Notes: generated by a model not told the origin, from the sequence alone. A stretch of 64,000 bases of DNA from Paragorgia papillata (GCA_035771165.1 JAWNZC010000291.1:345001-409000), one strand, 5' to 3'. Shown: positions 52,701 through 63,132, counted from the first letter of the stretch. A program made the numbers and translations.

Positions 52701-55700
52701 AATATATTTCAAAAACTCATTAATAATACATGAGGAAAACACAAAGGAAATCAGTACCATGTCCGTGGTTTTATACCTGATAAAACTTCTTGACGTCAGA
52801 AAGAATACTAATGAACATACAATTTTATATAAAGAATACTAATGAACGTATAATTTTATATAAAGAATACTAATGAACATAACATCCAATAACGAATCGT
52901 TTTTGAAGCCATTCAAAACACTCGCATCACGTGTTTTATCAGATCTAAAACACTCGGGCTGCGCCCTCGTGGTTTTAAATCTGATAAAACACTCCTGCTC
53001 GCGTTTTAAATATTACAAATAAACTTATTAATATACTGACATCAATAAAGATGCGTCATACTTCTGAGTGATACTATAATGATAGTCAGTGATACTGAGT
53101 ACGGCATGACTGGTACTGACCGCTGCTAAAACTAATCTTATTTATACTGGATAGCTCTATCAGTTCTATCTCAACTGTTATCCTCAGAGGTCCAGTAAGG
53201 GCCCACCCTCATTGGTCCAGTGTTACTACAGGAGGAAACCAGAGTACTCGGGGGAAACCTGTGGTGTTTGGTAGAGTCAAACTGGAAGCACTCTTCTCAC
53301 ATGCGGCCAAGGTGAAATTTTAATCAGATGACTGAACTGCTGAGCAGGTATCGAACCCTGATCGCAGAGGTGAAAGGCGCGTGCACTGTGCCACCAACTG
53401 TGCTAACTACTCGCAACCTCTTAGGAGAGCTAATGATGCGCATATGTTGTTATGTTCAACTCACTTTGATCAGGTTCTCCATAATAATATTTGACATGCG
53501 GGAAACTGGTTCCTTCGTTCCATATTTCGTCCATAACTCTGCCATTCGACTCTAATTAAACAAAAAAATATTACTCGCTTAGTAGAACGCCACTTTGAAG
53601 ATACCAATCTTTTAAAGACGGTATGGAGATCTTCCCTATCTTTATTCAAATCACTGGCAGTTACGTACATACCTACGAAGAAGATCCTTGGAATATATGC
53701 ACCATCTATAACAAACTTACTGTCTTTTGGTTCATCGTCATCCTTTAAAGACAAAAAAACAAAAACATTACGTTAGAAAACAACCCTTTTTAAGTTCTTC
53801 TTGTGAATGAACGAACGAACGAACGAACGAACGAACGAACGAACGAACGAACGAACGAACGAACGAACGAACGAACGAACGAACGAACGAACGAACGAAC
53901 GAACGAACGAACGAACGAACGAACGAACGAACGAACGAACGAACGAACGAACGAACGAACGAACGAATGAATGAATACATGAATAAATAGATGGATGAAT
54001 CAATAAATAGATGGACAGGAAAGTATTAAAAAATTTTCGTACCTCAGTATTCACCATCACAAAGTTTTCGCTTAACTCCTGTATTTCTTTAGAGGCGGAA
54101 AATTTTGGTTTCAAATCTGAAAATAAAGAAAAACTTCTATTTCCCCCGTCCATTTCTTCCTATATGCCTACGTCTAAAACGTAAAGATTTATGGAATATT
54201 CAAAAGAATGGTTTAAAAGACACTGAGACGAAAGCCTAGTGTGCCCTGGAACACGACTGATTGAAGTATAAATAAATCGTATTGAATCAAGGAGAGTACT
54301 TTCAACTCACTTTTGCACGATCCACACCAAGTTTTATGAATTAAAAGCATCATTGGTTTGCCACTAAAAAGATGTTTATTTAATTAATGCAAGATATACT
54401 GATTTATTTTAATTAACAGTACATGTATATATGACAATACGAATTAGTTTTCAATGGTAAATACCTCCTTGTTGATTCCTTCTCGCCATCTGGGAATGTT
54501 AACCACTTAATGTCTTCTCCAAATCCTAAGAAAGTTCATTTTTGTAGCGTAAACAAACAAACAAATAAATAAACAACAAAAAACAGACAGATAGATAGAC
54601 AGATAAACAAACAAACAAACAAACAAACAAACAAACAAACAAACAGGCTCTTACACTCAAGTAAACAATTTACCGTTATGAAATTTGCTCGAATTCTTTT
54701 CCTTTTCCATCACCAATTTCATGCTGCGAACAACTGACAAAAATGCGTATATATAAGTAATAGATAAATCCCTGGAACGAGGGATGTATGCTATATAACA
54801 TTCTCGCATACATCCCGACGTTCGAGGGATTTATCTGACTTAATTTATTATTGAAGAGGTTCTCCAACAAAGTTTTGTCTTTTTTTTCCACCTTGCATGG
54901 ACAAAGATTTTCCTTGTTTTTTTCTTCATTTCATTTCATTTCGTTTCTAATTATTATCCAAGGGCTTTATGCGATATAAAGCCCTCGAAAGAACAAAGAA
55001 AACCGACTCAATAATAAATTAAATATAAATAATACTGTACATAAACCATTACTCGCTCAATAAAATTATAACATCAGTCCAGTTTGTTATTCTTAAACTT
55101 ATTTCATACAATACTTACTTTGACTAGGTTCTCCATAATAATATTTCACTTCGGGAAAAGTTGTCCCTACGTTCCACACTTCGCTCATAACTCTGCCATT
55201 TGACTCTTAAAAAAAACAACAATATACAATAATTAAACAAAGTTGAAATAAAATATCGGCAAATAATTGAATTACAATTACCACTGGTAAATCACAGAAT
55301 TTTAAGGTAAAAATAAGGTAAACTTTTTGCCATTAACGAATTGAATATTCTTACCTACAAAAAATAGCCTCGGAATATAAGCACCATCGATAACAAATTT
55401 ACTGTCTTTCGGTTCCTCTTCATCCTTTTTAAAATAGATTATTTTATAAATAAAACATGTTACTTTTGTTAACAAACAAATATTTCGAAAGGTTTTAGTC
55501 GCTCGTAATTCTATTGAGAATATACAGAACATCAAAATCTTCCATGCGGTTTAAATTAAACTTGCATCGGTCAGTGGTCAGAACACTGTATTATATAGTA
55601 TCCTTAAAACATTTCTTGTGGCTGTGAAATAATTATCAGAATTTTCCATACCTCGGTGTTTACCATCACAAAATTCTCACTCAACTTCAAAATTTCTTTA

Positions 55701-58700
55701 GACGCTTCAAATTTTGGTTTTAAAACTAAAAAAAGCAAGCAAGGATTTGTAAATGTTTCACTGCTGCATGGTGCCTGTAATCCGCAAATTTTATTGAAGC
55801 AAATGTAGTAAAAACATTACAAAACGTTGTACATGTTGAAAAACATAACTTACTTTTGCAAGAACCGCACCAACTTTTATGAATGACAATCATCATTGGT
55901 TTTCCACTAAAAAAAAAAGACACGACGTCAGTCATTCGGTTGATATCCCTGCCAGAACTATAGTATATACAATGCGTGAGATACACACGTAAAAACGCAC
56001 AGTCTGATCAGCTCTGATATCAGATCTGTTCAGAGAAATGTAGCGACCCTTGATACATCCTGACAGCTACAGAATGTACCAGTGCTGATGTATAAACATT
56101 TAGTTAGAATTTCTAACAGACTGCGACAGCTCCGTAGACAACATACCTGTTCAGTCTGTTATATCAAACTGATACAGCACTGACCGTGTCAGGCTGATAC
56201 AATTTGACAGAATCTGTTCTGAACAGTCTGTTGTAGCTGCAGGTATGATACGTATATGATATCATAGGTGTATCATAGCTGATACTGCAACAGGCTGTAT
56301 CAGGGATCGCTACATTTTTCTGAACAGATCTGACACCATTCTACATCAGGTCTGACACAGAGTGTGCGTTTTTGCATGTGTAGGTTAAAATGTGGTAAAC
56401 TGGCGAGAATATTTTTGATAACGAAATACTGACGTTTCGAGCGAAGCCCTTCATCAGAGTAAATGTAGTAAATGTGCTGTATATAATGAGATAGGTCAAA
56501 AACCGTTATGTTAGTAATTACCTTTTTCTTGACTTTTCTTCGCCTTCTGGAAATGTTAACCACTTAATTTTGTCTCCAAATCCTATAAAAATTTATTTTA
56601 ATTTTTTGAATTAATTGTAACATACGTAAACAGACAAAAAGTTTCTAACTTAAACACACGCCAAAAATATAAAGCAATATATTATATAAATGTGAAAAAG
56701 AAAAAACAAAACAAGAGTCATACATACCTCGGGCAAGTGATACGGAATTGTCTTTTCCCAATTCAAGGACTTTATTCATACTGGCAAGAACTGAAACATA
56801 AAGAACCGGAATCAATAAAAATTTGTAAGTCCTACTTATACACAGAAATAACTAGATTTTTTTCTTGATTATTTTTCAGTTAAGGTGAAGTAATACGAGC
56901 AACAAATTGCTGCAACATTGTTGCGTTACAAGTTGAAAAGCGTTGTTGCACGTATTACCACCCACCTTAACTCATTCCTGTCCGAGGGCTTCCCCAGAGG
57001 TGAATAAAATCGTCTGGCGTTAGCCAGAATAAAATACTAAAGACCAATTCGGACAGGAAAGAGTTAGAGAGATAGTTTATAACTCATTCCTGTCCGAGGG
57101 CTTACTAAAGACCAATTCGGACAGGAAAGAGTTAAACATTGTCACGCAACAATGATTTTGTTGCAAGTTGAAACAGCATGTTGCAGCAATTAGAACTGGA
57201 GTCTACTTTATTCAACAAATTTTTTCAACTTACTTGAAAACTTTTCAACTTGCGTGACAACGCTTTTCAACTTTCAACGCAATAAAGTTGCGTTGAAAGT
57301 TGAAGAAAAATGTTGCCCGTATTACCTCACCTTTAGAAATAAGTTTAAAACGTTTAGAGATTACTTACTGTCTTCAGGTTTGCTGTAAAAATATTTATTA
57401 TGCTCCCGTTTTTTATTGAAAATATCTTCAAGGATCGTTCCATTATTGTCTAAAACATAATTTATAAATATATTGCCATAAAATACCTAAAATTTTGTTT
57501 AGTGCTGCATATACACAACTCTATAAAAATTAGTCCTGTCCCCTGCTACGGCTTAATACATTTCATTATTTTGACTATTTAAAAACCGTAATCACAAATA
57601 CGACAAAGCAATTCTTTCCTACCCTTATTCTCCATTTTTCTTACAGAAAATTTCTTCTTCTTCTCCCCCCTCATCACCATCATCTCATTTTCGTCGTCTG
57701 CTTTCTCTCACCTTCTCCTCCTCTTTTCCTCGTTTTCTTCACCTAGTTTTTCTTCTTGTGTGCTTACTCTTCCTCTCCTTCTCCCTTCTCCCTCCTCTTT
57801 CTCTTTCACTCCTTCTCTTCCTAGATTTTTATCTCTTTTATACACTGTGTATGATCAACATTTCATATATAGCAAGAACTTTAAACATGTAAAACATCTA
57901 ATATTAAAGTCTTACTCCGAGTGACGAACCATACCGGACAAGTAGAGCAAACTCTACTTGGCCCGGCTGGGATTCGAACCCGCGACCTTTGGTTTACACA
58001 CATAAAAATCTCACAGCTTGTCAACAGGATGTGTTCGCAACAGGCTTGTAGCAAGGCTGTTAACAGGTTGTAACAATGCTGTTCATTCAAGAAGCTGCTA
58101 CAACCTTGTTAGCATCAACCTGTTAACAACTTGTTAAGTGCAGAACGGTAACAGATTGTTGGAACAACTTGTCATCAGTCTGTTGGAGTCATCAGCCTTG
58201 TTACAAGTTGTCAACAACCAGTTACAGGCATGTTAACAGACTGGGACAGCCAGTGCGAACACATGAAGGTGACAGTCGGTTGAACAGCCTTGTAACAACT
58301 TGCTTGCAGGTATGTATCAGCTTGTGCGTTTTTACGTGTGTACTAGTCCGATGTCCCACAATAATCATTCGAAATCGTCATGTATGAAGACTGTTGTCTA
58401 GATGTTGAAAAAACTAGTCTGTTCAGTTGAAATATCAAATAGCCTAAGTACTATCATTCGACCTTCAGCTCCCGCCAACTTGACCTGTAGCTCAGTTGGT
58501 AGAGCAGCGAACTAATAAACCGAAGGTCGCGGGTTTGAATCCCAGCCAGGCCAAGTAGAGTTTTCTCTACTTGTCCAGTATGGTGCGTCACTCGGAGTAA
58601 CACCTTAATATTCTCCACCCGAGTTCACTGTCCCACAACTAATCATGTAAAACATCTATACATACGAAAAAAGATTATCCTTGGTACATATTTCCCATCA

Positions 58701-60532
58701 AAGTTGTATTCTGATTTCTGACTTTCCTTTTCATCCTAAAATAACCATAAACAACAGTACTTCATAAAAAGTATTAACTTTTTAGGCAATTTAGGTAAGA
58801 CACAAAAGATAGATATTTTCTTACGTTGCTGTTAACCATTACGAAATCACGACTTAGATCTTCAATCTCCTTTGACGACGAAAACTTTTGCTTTAAAGCT
58901 AAGTGATTGAAAGAAATTGAGATATATAAAACTCAGTAATTATCATAATCACCATCGTCGTCATCGTCATTACCATCATCACCACTACCATCACCATCAC
59001 CATCACCATGAATCACCATCGTCGTCACCGTCACCGTCACCGTCATCACTATCACCATAACCATAACCATCCACCGTGAATCACCATCGTCGTCACCGTC
59101 ATCGCCATCATCACCACCACCATTACCATGAATCTCCATCATCGTCATCTCATCATCACCACCACCACCATCACCACTACCACCACCATCACCACTACCA
59201 CCACCATCACCACTACAATCACAACCACCATCATCATACCTTGACAAGCTTTGCACCAACCCTTATGGAAAATCAACATAATTGGTTTCCCACTAAAAAA
59301 AATAAATTAATTTTTGATCATTGAGCGAGTCACAAATAGCCTTATACAATTTTACGGTAAACTGTTTGCAACTAAAATCGTTTAGTTAGTTTCTAATTGC
59401 CTGACAAAATCACTTCATGTCCGTGTTTGTTTGTTTGCATCGCAATTACTTCCAATTGAGATTATGTAAATAACACGTGCTGACTCTAGCAACCAGTTAA
59501 TTTTCTATTAACTGTGGTTTTACACAATAAAGCATAATAAATAACACATTCCCCTCCTCGAGACCCGGGGGTTAGTTCTTCAGAAGTAAATAAAATCAAC
59601 CGTGAAAAAAATTGTTTGACGTTAATAAAATACGATTAACCGTGTAAAGACCAACTTGGATAGGATTGGAAAATTTTTAAGCTTTAAATTGTAAAGAAAA
59701 ACTTGGTTATATTGACAAATGAAAACCATCTTGTACCTTTTGCCATTTAGACCATCACCTATAGTTTGCCAATTAATGTTACTTCCAAATCCTAAAAGGA
59801 AGAAATAACATCATAGTCAAGGAATTCTCGCCCAAATGACCATAGACGATACAATGGTAGGGATGTTCTCATACTAAAGGTTAAAATAGTGCAACAACTG
59901 TAAAGAACTAAACACGATTACTTTCCTGATATTGGTAGACACAGCTATCGTATAAAATAGAGAAGTAAAGTGGTGTAGTGTTGGCCAAAGTAAAAAAGCA
60001 AAGTTGACAATCGGTTGGGCAATGTAAGAAATTTATTTAACTCTAAAACGAGTCCAAATTTATAGTACATGTAGCTTGAGAAAAACTCTTTTAGAAGTAA
60101 ACTAGACTTCCTAAAATTAACGATAATAGACACAGTAAAAGGAATATCAAAATATATTTTTTGCAGCGCCATATACTGTATATCCGCTATACAAATATCA
60201 AGTTAGTAATTATGCGGTTACTGATGCATGACAAAATAATTAGTTAGAGTTAGCCATGCATTATATAACGGTATTTTCCCTGGAAGTATTGTATTTCCGT
60301 CTTACACATCCTGTGGTATATAGAAACTATATATTTGTTACTACATGCAACTTTATAAGATATCAGTTTATTACAAAATATCTGTTCCATGCTTTCGACA
60401 GATGTAGCTCGCAAACATTAGACTATATTGCTTACCATTGTCCAGAGAGTCTGTAGCCTCGCTTGTTCCTTCACTAACAATCCTGCCAAAGATTGAGCAT
60501 AAAAGAAAAAATATGAAGAGATAACGCGTCAT
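44266..60532 (-). CDS. ER-resident protein with seven TXNDC12-like thioredoxin domains and KDEL
   Basis: Forty-two exons join in phase (listed 5' to 3'): 60436-60532, 59737-59791, 59240-59292, 58825-58898, 58666-58735, 57369-57449, 56728-56790, 56522-56582, 55854-55906, 55652-55725, 55355-55424, 55119-55205, 54674-54733, 54465-54525, 54311-54363, 54043-54116, 53673-53742, 53465-53551, 52631-52690, 52430-52490, 52219-52271, 52039-52112, 51383-51452, 51063-51155, 50847-50909, 50703-50763, 50217-50269, 50049-50122, 49800-49869, 49158-49244, 49029-49085, 48878-48938, 48424-48550, 48127-48196, 47268-47354, 46346-46405, 46153-46213, 46001-46053, 45110-45183, 44836-44905, 44559-44645, 44266-44333. 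They sum to 2,937 nt, 978 residues. A signal peptide ([16 protein letters not shown]) precedes seven units of about 135 residues. Each has GFGxxIxW, GKPxMxxIHKxWCxxC, VMVNxE, a D/E-rich YxPRxFF (cis-Pro) and a C-terminal helix, the TXNDC12 (ERp18) plan. The protein ends QKDEL, an ER-retrieval signal. TXNDC12 and AGR relatives are single-domain thiol oxidoreductases or isomerases aiding disulfide formation. A seven-fold form is unusual. Confidence 0.88.
45240..45837. mobile_element. hAT-type element with near-perfect 8-bp target duplication
   Basis: Ends CAGCGTCGGACTGG and CCAGTCCGACTCTG. The flanks are AATTGTTG (45232-45239) and AATTGTTT (45838-45845), one difference. Next to each end are GCGCCCCT-type blocks. 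Non-autonomous, in the unit 7 intron. Confidence 0.82.
46346..48938 (-). CDS. Thioredoxin unit 6 (WCGAC), with intron loss and a GC-AG intron
   Basis: [44 protein letters not shown]... The active-site exon (48424-48550, 127 nt) equals exons 2 plus 3 of the other units (53+74), so one intron has gone. That exon ends GAG|GCAAGT, a GC donor with otherwise consensus bases. YFPRIFIL then [12 protein letters not shown] follow. HK is HQ here. Confidence 0.85.
46455..47235. repeat. CACCA/CTTCA satellite array in the unit 6 intron
   Basis: About 780 bp of five-base units forming higher-order words such as CACCACACCTCACTTCAC. Almost no G on the plus strand, so the transcribed (minus) strand is G-rich. 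Confidence 0.93.
47500..47620 (-). mobile_element. 5S rRNA-derived SINE, copy F (body only)
   Basis: TGCGGAGGGAGGAAAACCAG and AAACCCTCGAGGCACAGG match the SINE body; the 5S head is reduced to GCGGTCACCCTG. Confidence 0.65.
47720..47930 (-). mobile_element. 5S rRNA-derived SINE, copy G
   Basis: Complete head and body in reverse: AGCACGGGTAGCGTGTGCTG and GGATGGGTGACCGCTTGGGA. Confidence 0.87.
48681..48785. repeat. Hairpin sharing sequence with 12590-12660
   Basis: TTTTGTGGAAACACCACGT and the inverse ACGTGGTCTTTCCACAAAA, then CTATCGCCATGAAAACTTTC as in the CAP3 intron. Confidence 0.65.
49029..50763 (-). CDS. Thioredoxin unit 5, resolving Cys lost (WCKFS)
   Basis: [44 protein letters not shown]. 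The second Cys of CxxC is Ser, with only one visible frame and good flanking splice sites. CxxS thioredoxin-fold proteins keep isomerase-like or mixed-disulfide trapping chemistry but cannot cycle as dithiol oxidases. Confidence 0.85.
49288..49760. repeat. GACA/GGCA/GACG tetranucleotide array
   Basis: About 470 bp of mixed CAGA, CAGG and CGGA units in the unit 5 intron. Open frames through it are artefacts. Confidence 0.93.
49890..50012. repeat. 21-bp tandem repeat
   Basis: Five to six head-to-tail copies of CTTGTGTTCACGTGTAAAAT plus A. The last units diverge. Confidence 0.9.
50388..50615. mobile_element. MITE of the TGGTTTGGAAAC family, copy 3
   Basis: Reverse orientation: ATGCATTTTTGTGCACGGTG, TTCAGTTCAATCACTCAACC and TTTCCAGACCATATCTCGAT. 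Confidence 0.7.
50847..52490 (-). CDS. Thioredoxin unit 4 (WCKAC)
   Basis: [14 protein letters not shown] (Trp replaces Phe), [30 protein letters not shown]. The fifth exon is 93 nt and the sixth 63 nt, so the loop after the cis-Pro strand is slightly longer. Confidence 0.85.
51216..51344. repeat. (GAAC)n array
   Basis: About 31 units in the unit 4 intron. Confidence 0.95.
52631..54525 (-). CDS. Thioredoxin unit 3 (WCGSC)
   Basis: [88 protein letters not shown]. Exon lengths equal those of unit 2, pointing to a recent duplication. Confidence 0.87.
52795..53020. repeat. 31-bp tandem repeat and adjacent palindrome
   Basis: Three copies of AAAGAATACTAATGAACATA + CAATTTTATAT, then a palindrome around GTGTTTTATCAGATCTAAAA and TTTTAAATCTGATAAAACAC with a GC-rich loop. 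Unit 3 intron. Confidence 0.75.
53195..53412 (-). mobile_element. tRNA-derived SINE (third type)
   Basis: The reverse complement has TTAGCACAGTTGGTGGCAC as A-box and AGGGTTCGATACC as B-box, followed by a body with CACCACAGGTTTCCCCCGAG. Confidence 0.65.
53806..53968. repeat. (GAAC)n array
   Basis: About 40 perfect units ending in GAAT units, in the unit 3 intron. Same motif and orientation as the unit 4 array. Confidence 0.95.
54603..54645. repeat. (AAAC)n microsatellite
   Basis: About ten units after mixed AAAT and GATA words. Confidence 0.85.
54674..56582 (-). CDS. Thioredoxin unit 2 (WCGSC)
   Basis: [68 protein letters not shown]. Very close to unit 3 at the protein level. Confidence 0.87.
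54768..54835. repeat. Short foldback
   Basis: GATAAATCCCT and GGGATGTATGC are inverted at 54805-54835. Confidence 0.7.
55984..56380. mobile_element. TA-MITE of the CACxCGTAAAAA family, copy 1
   Basis: Ends CACACGTAAAAACGCAC and the inverse GTGCGTTTTTGCATGTG, flanked by TA. The interior is full of overlapping CTGATACAG/CTGTATCAG inverted words. Unit 2 intron. Confidence 0.85.
56728..59791 (-). CDS. Thioredoxin unit 1 (WCKAC)
   Basis: Six exons. [38 protein letters not shown]. The fifth exon is 81 nt instead of 87. Both active-site Cys present. The introns hold the SINE/MITE block at 57900-58610 and a CAC/CAT array. Confidence 0.85.
56880..57336. mobile_element. TIR element with miniature palindrome inserted
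   Basis: Ends TAAGGTGAAGTAATACG and CGTATTACCTCACCTTTA. The interior has TTGCTGCAACATTGTTGCG words. At 56966-57072 and 57080-57135 sit a full and a shortened copy of the AATAAAATCGTCTGGCG palindrome. Confidence 0.7.
57600..57850. repeat. Polypyrimidine tract
   Basis: Almost only C and T on the plus strand (CTTCTTCTCCCCCC, CTCCTCCTCTTTTCC), purine-rich on the transcribed strand. No gene. Confidence 0.7.
57900..58610. mobile_element. Two inverted tRNA-SINE copies flanking a spacer
   Basis: A minus-strand copy (57905-57996, continuing at 58343) and a plus-strand copy (58470-58610) share AGTAGAG...CTCTACTTG and GAGTAACACC ends, facing outward. The spacer TAGACAACAGTCTTCAT-type text is also present beside the copy at 5237, so the pair may be one composite unit. 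Confidence 0.65.
57997..58340. mobile_element. TA-MITE of the CACxCGTAAAAA family, nested in a SINE
   Basis: CACACATAAAAATC at the left, TTTTTACGTGTG at the right, TA on both sides. The SINE text GGTTTA | CTAGTCCGATG is interrupted exactly here; the uninterrupted copy at about 5322 reads GGTTTACTAGTCCGATG, which fixes both ends and the TA target. Confidence 0.92.
58940..59238. repeat. CAC/CAT/CGT triplet array
   Basis: Degenerate ATCACCATCGTCGTC and CACCACCACCATCAC triplets in the unit 1 intron. Confidence 0.9.
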
Positions 60533-60917
60533 TATAGAACCACAGTTTATAGTTACTGTCTATAGAGTTTACTCGGACGAATTGTCACTGAGTTACTGAA
60601 GGAGAAATTATTTCACTAGTGGCAGTTTCAAAAGCTTGCTTGCTAGAGACTAACCAGTTAGCTCTACTGGTGGTCTATTTTGAAAATGCCTGAAGCAACA
60701 AAGACTGAAAACGTGCTACATGAAACTGAACAATTTAGCAAGAAATAAACAAAGGGTTCTGAGAAGAATATCTCGTTACAGTATTGTATACCATTTAAAA
60801 CTTGAAATATAAAGATAGAAACACGCCGAATTACACATGCATCACAAGTTGTTACAGGGTTGTTGTCGGCAGTATAATAATGTTTGAACCCTGAGATTTT
60901 TATCTGTTAAGATGGGA

Positions 60918-61062
<145 letters not shown>

Positions 61063-61104
61063 GTTATGTAACTGCTTTACAAGAAAGCCGAGAATACTTT
61101 TAAT

Positions 61105-61305
61105 CAAGCACTGATTGTTCTGATTGTTCTGATTGTTAACCAGGCACTGATTGTTCTGATTGTTCTGATTGTTCTGATTGTTCTGATTGTTAATCAGGCA
61201 CTGATTGTTCTGACTGTTAATTAGGCACTGATTGTTCTGATTGTTCTGATTGTTAATCAGGCACTGATTGTTCTGATTGTTCAGGCACTGATTGTTCATT
61301 CTGGC
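61105..61305. repeat. CTGATTGTT tandem repeats
   Basis: Nine- to ten-base units (TGATTGTTC) in groups separated by AATCAGGCACTGA. Confidence 0.9.
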
Positions 61306-61368
61306 CAATGAACTCAGCTCGCTAGCTCATTTTCAGTGCAAGCACAGTCACTGGTTTCATTCCAGACT

Positions 61369-62301
61369 AGCAGCCGGTGGGCTACTAAAGGGAGTGTTTA
61401 TATATAGAGAGCGCCAACTCTCCTAGGTGAGAGCTATCCCTAGCTGGATTTCACTTCGCACTTACATGAAAATTTTCTAGACCTTCGAAAAAGGCTAAGC
61501 CTTTATGCTCATGCGTACAGTAACTCTTTTCAGCCCTCTTATGACAGCTGTCTTACTTGAGCGTCGTTTACATCGAAAACTTCCAGACCTCCTAGGATGA
61601 TTAGCTCTAGCAAGAGGGCTGGATTTTACCTCGTTGGTACATGGGAATTCTCCAGCCCTCCTACACGCGTAAAAATCTCGCAAGTCGTTACAGCATTGTT
61701 GCCTGAACAATGCTGTAACAACTTGTTGACATATGTGAACAACATTGATAAATGAACAACATTGTTCATCAGTTTCAACAAGTTGCTACAGCTTGATGAA
61801 ACAACAACCGTTGTTCACGCATGTTGTAACAACCGAAGAACGTGTTGATACATCAACCATGTTCACCATTGTTGTAACATTGTTGTTCATCGTTGTTATT
61901 TCGTCATGCTGTTACAACATGTTGAATCATGTGCGAACAACATTGTTGGCTATAAAAATGTGCTGTTGGAACAACTTGTTCATGCCTGTTGATTTATCCG
62001 TGAACAAGTTGTTCGAACCATAAGTGAACAACTTGTTGACAACGGCGAGCAGCACAACATTGTTCACGCCTGTTGACAACCGTGAAGAAGTTGTGCGTTT
62101 TTACGCGTGTAGGAGAAATATCGAGTGGTCGTCAATAGCGAGATCTCGCCGAGGCAAGCTGGCTTACAACTCTCAAACAAAAACAAATTTTACAACGGCC
62201 GGATTTGACTACTGTTCAGATTGAATCTCGGCAAAAAGGGGTAGCCCTCTTAGGAGGTCCTCTGCTATATAAACACCCCATTGTGCAACAACCGGCTGCT
62301 A
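61369..62301. mobile_element. MITE with AGCAGCCGGT ends, interrupted by another MITE
   Basis: AGCAGCCGGT, GTGTTTATATA and CTCCTAG at the left have inverted partners at 62225-62301 (CTCTTAGGAG, TATATAAACACC, ACCGGCTGCT). The interior is broken at 61664-62109 by a CACxCGTAAAAA element. Confidence 0.65.
61664..62109. mobile_element. TA-MITE of the CACxCGTAAAAA family, copy 3
   Basis: Ends CACGCGTAAAAATC and GTTTTTACGCGTG flanked by TA. The interior is built from AACAACATTGTTCA-like inverted words. Confidence 0.88.
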
Positions 62302-62349
62302 CCAAGGCTCCAAGGCTACCCATGCCGTTTTACGTGACCTACGGGCTAC

Positions 62350-62671
62350 GGTTAACCATAGTTAATAGAAAATAGACATGGTTTGGAAACCCGGAAAACT
62401 TCAAAGCGGTTAACAATGAAGCTACGATTCATGTTGAAAGGTACATGAAGGTGCCAAATCCTTTGTTTTAGGTTTATTAACATTTAAACAGTACGGTTGA
62501 GTGATTGAACCCAAACGTTGCTATTGGATGATTGCTTCATTATACAGAAAACACAATATGTTCAGTAACCGTGAAAGTGCAAATATTTCCATAAACCTGA
62601 ACAAAAACATACAACAATGACTTTTGTGAGCTTCCAAACCATGTCTATTTTCTATTAACTATGGGTTAACC
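62350..62671. mobile_element. Complete MITE of the TGGTTTGGAAAC family
   Basis: GTTAACCATAGTTAATAGAA, then AATAGACATGGTTTGGAA, inverted at 62630-62671. Four copies of the family are in the window; this one shows both ends. Confidence 0.85.
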
Positions 62672-62855
62672 CAGAAGCCGTCAAAATCGACATGTACGCG
62701 TAAATTTGGTACTTGGCGCTGCGCAGTCTGCGAGCAAAGTCCTGGGACGAGTTACGCAATTTTCAGCCAACTCACGATCGATCTGAATTTTTGTCAATCA
62801 CATTTCGTTGCATCATCTTTAGTCGAAGTTCTTGCTCAGTTTCCTTCTAGAAATC

Positions 62856-63132
62856 ATGTCGTTCGCTATGGGATTGTCGCGTTTGTCTGCCAGACACACT
62901 TTTAAGAGCGTCTTGAACTCAAATACAAGGAGATCGCTCGCAACTACGGTACGTACAACCTTGAAATTCCCACATGCTCAGCAAGATGTATATTCTCCTC
63001 GGGGTACAATACCACGTGTATGTATAAAGACTGATGATCTGATGATTATTGTACTTTGTGATCGTTACAGATCAATGGTTCTAAGAAAGTCCTAAGTTCA
63101 AGATCTTTTGCTGTGCCATCAAGGCTCTATGC
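62856..63132 (+). CDS. First two exons of a gene with mitochondrial-type leader (partial)
   Basis: Exon 62856-62948 reads MSFAMGLSRLSARHTFKSVL then NSNTRRSLATT before GTACGT (phase 0). After a GTTACAG acceptor, 63071-63132 reads INGSKKVLSSRSFAVPSRLY before GTAAGT (phase 2). Arg- and Ser-rich, no acidic residues, amphipathic: a matrix-targeting presequence. An in-frame Met at 62832 gives a longer, less typical start. The mature protein lies right of the window, so its identity is unknown. Confidence 0.6.

Noticed and set aside
53768..54153. Minus frame ending in long RSFV repeats that overlaps a thioredoxin exon
   Set aside because: The exon part (54043-54116) is real, but the extension reads into a (GAAC)n array past a clear GTACG donor.
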